A DNA stretch of 64,000 nt from Apostichopus japonicus. Its lineage: Eukaryota; Echinodermata; Holothuroidea; Aspidochirotida; Stichopodidae. Made by a program: the position numbers and the translations under genes. The notes beneath the pieces are model-generated. The model had not been told where the DNA came from, did no database searches, and saw only the letters and a program-made list of their open reading frames with translations. Shown in pieces: positions 58,903 through 64,000 of the stretch; the stretch's first letter is position 1, and every line of letters starts with the position of its first letter. Location: positions 36,106,001 through 36,170,000 of the forward strand of contig NC_092568.1 of NCBI RefSeq assembly GCF_037975245.1, read 5' to 3'.

Positions 58903-58976
58903 ATATATATATATATATAATATACAACATACAAACAATCCAAAATACAAATAATCGATTTCAGCTTTTATAGTTT
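58796..58976. repeat. 181-bp near-perfect palindrome with (TA)n centre
   Basis: The left arm 58796-58852 and right arm 58920-58976 are inverse copies over 57 nt with two mismatches; both carry the GCTGAAATCGATTATTTG segment. The ~67-nt centre is (TA)n with AATA interruptions and can itself pair, so a stem of about 90 bp could form. It could be a MITE or a template-switch fold-back. Confidence 0.85.
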
Positions 58977-61966
58977 ATATATATATATAAACCGATTTAG
59001 TGGCAAATATAGTACAATTTATCGCCATAGTGTTCATTACACAGTCAGAGAGCATTGCAAGCTGCATCATGTGTTTAGTCGTATATGTCTCAGTTTAAAC
59101 AAGTCAGGTAATATTCACACAAATAATAGGCTACTGTTCATTCTTAATATACATTTGAATGCTGTAACCTGCGAGATTTTACTCAGTTTAAACTAATTTA
59201 TCAGCTTTTCCAAACAACGGCAGCATTCAAATCGGTCATCAACAGTTAATAAATTACAGTGCAAACGGCAGGGATAGGCTCCGTACAGCCACTGTAAAAG
59301 TATGGAAGGTTTAGAGACTTTCTCAATTCCAATTCACGTAGTCTCTGTTGGGTTTATTTGTACTATTCGTCCTATGCACCGATCGCGCTATTAAGATTTT
59401 TTTTAAACCCTACAATTCACGACATACTGGTTTGGGAACTCGTTCCTACACACTGTCGGTTAGTATTGTACGTTGCACTTCCGCAACGAGAATGAACAGG
59501 TACGGACTCAAAAAATTCGAACCTTAATTTACCCCTCTATGGAAGGCGAAAGAAGTAGCCATTATATAACATTGTAATGTGGCGAAATATCGCATGTAGC
59601 TCGGTAGAGATGGTACTATCGTTGCCCCTGGGGAATATTATTTGGTAGGTTATATTTTGGAAGCCTAGCTTTAAGAAGCTCCACTCAAATAAATGATTAA
59701 AACGTTCTGTTGATTTCAAGATGATATTTTCTCTCCGTGACAATTAAAAAAAATCAATTAAACGCTGTAAAATTACTTCACTATACTGATTGAAAACAAA
59801 AGGTATAAATTATATTGCCATGACAATGATCGTGAGCACTGGATGATTTTCTTTTCCAGAACTTATTTGTCTGTATAAAACCGTTTAGAAGTTGCAATGC
59901 TTGGGGTCACACGTGATGGGGCTTCTGATCCATGATTAGTTCAATATTATCTACTTCGAAACATCATTAATATTCATCAAATCTATCACTGAATGAACCA
60001 ATCATAAGTAAGAATGAAAACAACGCGTGGTCCTAATTTTTGGTTATGTTTTTATATTTGTCTGAAAATACGGGCTCCTAAATTAGACGTCTGAAAATAG
60101 AACGAACAATTTCTATGTATTTCTTTATTTGGACACCGTGAGAATTAACTAGGTGAAACTTGAAGTCAATAGTGCAAAGGGTGAAAGACCTTGCAGGATT
60201 TTTATAGGAAGTTAAAGGGTGTAAAATATCACTTTCATGACCAAATACTGCAGTATTGCTATTGTTTATAAACAAATTTAAAAAAAAAACGATTTCGAGC
60301 AATGTCTTAAACTCTAAACAGAGTTGTCTCGTATTATTCAGTCATAATTTGTTTTGTTTTTTTAAATATTATCTTTTTAAGCGTTATTGTTGTATTCCCA
60401 GGTATTGTGTGGCACTTATGGTCTTCGGTTGTATTTTACCTTTAGTTACTGTTGTTCGCTGTTACTTGGAAAGAAAACCAATAATTGTCTACAAGTTTGC
60501 AGCTGTATTTCAAAGTGTGTGTGGGTTTATGTGCGTCTGTTTGTGTGTCATGTGTACTGTAAACATCTTACATAACCTCGACTAATCTATGAACTTCTAA
60601 CTCGCTTGTACTGTTGCGAGAATTGTTGACAAACTGCTTTATTAAAGTAACCAAAAACATATTCTGTTGAATGTAATATTAATGGCATAAGCACTTGACA
60701 TTAATTTTGTTTTTTAATAACGCTTTTAATAACCCGAAATCAAATATGACGTCATCGTTAACTAATCATACGGTATTCTGTCCCTGACTCCGTGCTTATA
60801 CCACTCATGGGCAGGGGAAAACAAACACAACTTGGCCTCTAACGTTATTTACATTGCTAATTGCTTTCACATTCTTTGCGTGAGGTATAGCTGATACGAT
60901 GGAAATGATAGGCTTACATGTCACAACATATCTGTTGATGTCATCAATAGATGACATAAGGGTTGATGATTACTTTAATGATACTAAACGTTTTAATATG
61001 TGATGTTGATATTAGCTGCTGTGTCACCTTCCTGCTCCTTTAAATTTTTTCATTTCTCTCAGTTTAATATACGAACAATATTAATTCTCTTTGACAGTTT
61101 TCATACATTCATGTGTATGGATTTGAAAAATTATTAAAAACAAACTTTGTAAACAAATAAACACATATACACTTTTATACCGCCGATCCTATCTATCACC
61201 ATCTCATTGGTATTGTCTCTTTAATGGAAGCAAAACATCAACATATCAGAGCTTGCAAATTTGCAAACAAAATTACCATCACTAGTTCTACAGACGTTCT
61301 ACTAGTTCTACAGACGGATATCTCAAATAAATGTCCTTGCAAACTCAGGAAAGTCCATTCAAATGAAAAGGAAAGAATTCATCTAGTCAGTCTAGACATT
61401 AATTAAGAAATGTAATTACTTCCAGGATAATGTTGACACCAATGTGGTATGTCAATGTCATGATCTCTCAACATTTTTTCTTTCTTTCATCCGATACATA
61501 CTGGTTATATGATTATTATGATTCATCTAGCTACGATATAACTGTATGTATAGACTGTTAGAAAAAAAAACGTACTATTTTTCTCTCTTTTCTTTGCTTC
61601 AAATATGTACCTCAAGGGTACATAGCAGAATAGTTGTCAACTTATCCTTAAAACTGATTATGTCATCAAATCAAATTTTGTCATCATGGGGGATGTAAAT
61701 GCTAACAATTTGACAGTTCCAAGTTAATGATAATTTTGCAGGCAATCGTAAAATCGTGAAAGATATGATTGGTCGCCTATTCATGGGATAAAATCATTCT
61801 ATACATGTGTATACTAAGGGAGCTTTCATTTGTGTTTGCATGATAACAATTATCACACCGTGTTGATACCCGAATGGAGTTTTGCGGCTTCCATAGATTA
61901 TTTAATGCCATTTTGTCATTATTTTGATACATCAGAAGTTTCAGTTCTTGACAGTTTTACAAAACA
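58977..61966. other. Mostly non-coding; one weak exon candidate
   Basis: A frame at 60402-60585 follows a good acceptor (TTGTATTCCCAG, ending 60401) and encodes ~60 mostly hydrophobic residues that could form two membrane segments. No family is recognised, and T-rich DNA yields such frames by chance. A small duplicated CTAGTTCTACAGACG occurs near 61281-61316. Confidence 0.35.
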
Positions 61967-62276
61967 TACCGGTATTTGTTACATACCGGTATTGTCACAT
62001 ACCGGTATTTGTTACACACCGGTATTTGTTACACACCGGTATTTGTTACACACCGGTATTTGTTACATACCGGTATTTGTTACATACCGGTATTTGTTAC
62101 ATACCGGTATTTGTTACACACCGGTATTTGTTACACACCGGTATTTGTTACACACCGGTATTTGTTACATACCGGTATTTGTTACATACCGGTATTTGTT
62201 ACATTCCGGTATTTGTTACAACCGGTATTGTTACATACCGGTATTTATTACATACCGGTATCTGTTATATACCGTG
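61967..62276. repeat. 17-bp minisatellite around ACCGGT, 18 copies
   Basis: Unit ACCGGTATTTGTTACAY. The last base alternates in blocks, three copies preceded by T, then three by C, repeated, giving a 102-bp higher-order unit. TACCGGTA is a palindrome in the T-type copies. All three frames stay open through the array because of sequence composition; this is not coding evidence. Confidence 0.95.
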
Positions 62277-62545
62277 TTTAGGGTAGGGGTGGGGTGGGGT
62301 GGGGAAAAGACGACTACGCTTACAATTGCAGCACAAATCCGCTAAGCATCCTCTATCTATTGCGCACATCTGCCCAATGTTGTAAAAGGTTTTGTCTCTT
62401 CAAAGTATAAGTTTGAATCCCACTTGAAATGTATTCATTCTAGGCCTGTTAGATATTACTCAAAGCTTAACAATTGTGCAGCTGATATTAGATAGTTCAA
62501 ACACAAATATGATATTAAGAACATGACATACCACATAAAGAGGGA

Positions 62546-63990
62546 GTCCTTTTAAATCAATATACATTTTCAAGTCCACTTAACACTGTATCCACTATAT
62601 AGATCTATATATTACTTCCATAAATCTAAAAGACTGTGTACAAAGAGATAATTCACATTTACCAGACGCTTCCAGAACTAAAAATATTGAACTAAAAATT
62701 ACGAAATCTCTCTTTTGGTCGAGTTTTCATTTTCATTAATCGTTAAATATTGCAATACATTCACTTTTCCTGGAAGTCATTTCGTCTTTTAAATCAATAT
62801 ACATTTTCAAGTCCACTTAACACTTTATCCACTATATAGATCTATATATTACTTCCATAAATCTAAAAGACTGTGTACAAAGAGATAATTCACATTTACC
62901 AGACGCTTCCAGAACTAAAAATATTGAACTAAAAATTACGAAATCTCTCTTTTGGTCGAGTTTTCATTTTCATTAATCGTTAAATATTGCAATACATTCA
63001 CTTTTCCTGGAAGTCATTTCGTCTTTTAAATCAATATACATTTTCAAGTCCACTTAACACTTTATCCACTATATAGATCTATATATTACTTCCATAAATC
63101 TAAAAGACTGTGTACAAAGAGATAATTCACATTTACCAGACGCTTCTAGAACTAAAAATATTGAACTAAAAATTACGAAATCTCTCTTTTGGTCGAGTTT
63201 TCATTTTCATTAATCGTTAAATATTGCAATACATTCACTTTTCCTGGAAGTCATTTCGTCTTTTAAATCAATATACATTTTCAAGTCCACTTAACACTTT
63301 ATCCACTATATAGATCTATATATTACTTCCATAAATCTAAAAGACTGTGTACAAAGAGATAATTCACATTTACCAGATGCTTCCAGAACTAAAAATATTG
63401 AACTAAAAATTACGAAATCTCTCTTTTGGTCGAGTTTTCATTTTCATTAATCGTTAAATATTGCAATACATTCACTTTTCCTGGAAGTCATTTCGTCTTT
63501 TAAATCAATATACATTTTCAAGTCCACTTAACACTTTATCCACTATATAGATCTATATATTACTTCCATAAATCTAAAAGACTGTGTACAAAGAGATAAT
63601 TCACATTTACCAGACGCTTCTAGAACTAAAAATATTGAACTAAAAATTACGAAATCTCTCTTATGATCAAGTTTTCATTTTCATTAATCGTTCAATATTG
63701 CAATACATTCACTTTTCCTGGAAGTCATTTCGTCTTTTAAATCAATATACATTTTCAAGTCCACTTAACACTTTATCCACTATATAGATCTATATATTAC
63801 TTCCATAAATCTAAAAGACTGTGTACAAAGAGATAATTCACATTTACCAGACGCTTCCAGAACTAAAAATATTGAACTAAAAATTACGAAATCTCTCTTT
63901 TGGTCGAGTTTTCATTTTCATTAATCGTTAAATATTGCAATACATTCACTTTTCCTGGAAGTCAGTTCGTCTTAAAGATATATTTTTCAA
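62546..63990. repeat. 237-bp tandem satellite, six copies, reaching the window edge
   Basis: The anchor AAATCAATATACATTTTCAAG recurs at 62554, 62791, 63028, 63265, 63502 and 63739, exactly 237 bp apart. Copies differ at only a few sites (e.g. cttccag/cttctag near unit position 110; copy 5 has a cluster of changes near 63663). A seventh unit begins near 63976 but diverges at once. Each unit has the palindrome TATATAGATCTATATA (62596-62611 in copy 1). No open frame spans it. Confidence 0.95.
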
Positions 63991-64000
63991 GCGATATTAA

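Noticed and set aside
61830-62345. Up to 171-codon frame with repeated RYLLHTGICY-type peptide
   Set aside because: The 17-bp unit cycles through all frames; three frames are open together.

Overview
The window reads as non-coding eukaryotic DNA from a marine invertebrate, most likely a deuterostome such as an echinoderm (inference; a sea cucumber would fit, but nothing here proves it). The reasons are: roughly two-thirds A+T by eye, no bacterial-style gene packing, abundant microsatellites, tRNA-derived SINEs, short hAT-type inverted-repeat elements, and one metazoan neurotransmitter-receptor gene whose coding region starts just after a splice acceptor.

Only one protein-coding gene can be called with confidence: a muscarinic-type acetylcholine receptor at 48159-49922 (+), 587 aa, whose coding region appears to lie entirely in one exon. 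It has the seven membrane segments, DRY and NPxxY motifs and most of the acetylcholine-pocket residues. It differs from the vertebrate subtypes in three visible ways: Ser replaces the near-universal Asn at 6.52, the cysteine pair of the third extracellular loop is absent, and TM1 has Ala before the conserved Asn. The residues at the base of TM6 are those of the Gq-coupled M1/M3/M5 group. A second, weak coding signal is a frame-shifted relic on the minus strand at 30892-31304.

The rest is a catalogue of repeats. Mobile elements: two hAT-like MITEs with 8-bp target duplications (5218-5628 and 21130-21480); a SINE family with a tRNA-like head and a (TA)n tail (2779-2916 and about 41820-42057); a SINE with an L2-type tail on the minus strand (11640-11960) and an isolated tail of the same type (27484-27556); tRNA-Gly-like and tRNA-Ser-like heads on the minus strand (31886-31953 and 51231-51320); a GC-rich multi-hairpin element near 39776-40043; and a 181-bp palindrome (58796-58976).

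Tandem arrays: (GGGGAC)n at 7.3 kb, a GAC/GAT-type hexamer array with an internal ~144-bp period at 19.0-19.5 kb, 213 perfect CTAT units at 23.9-24.7 kb, a CCATA satellite at 26.8-27.4 kb, a ~45-bp x8 array at 36.9 kb, a 62-bp x6 array at 42.9 kb, an ATTAC satellite at 55.4-56.0 kb, a 17-bp array with a 102-bp higher-order period at 62.0-62.3 kb, and a 237-bp satellite (six copies) filling 62.5 kb to the right edge. More than a dozen (TA)n tracts are scattered throughout. The intervening DNA looks like intron or intergenic sequence. No gene cluster or operon-like system is present.
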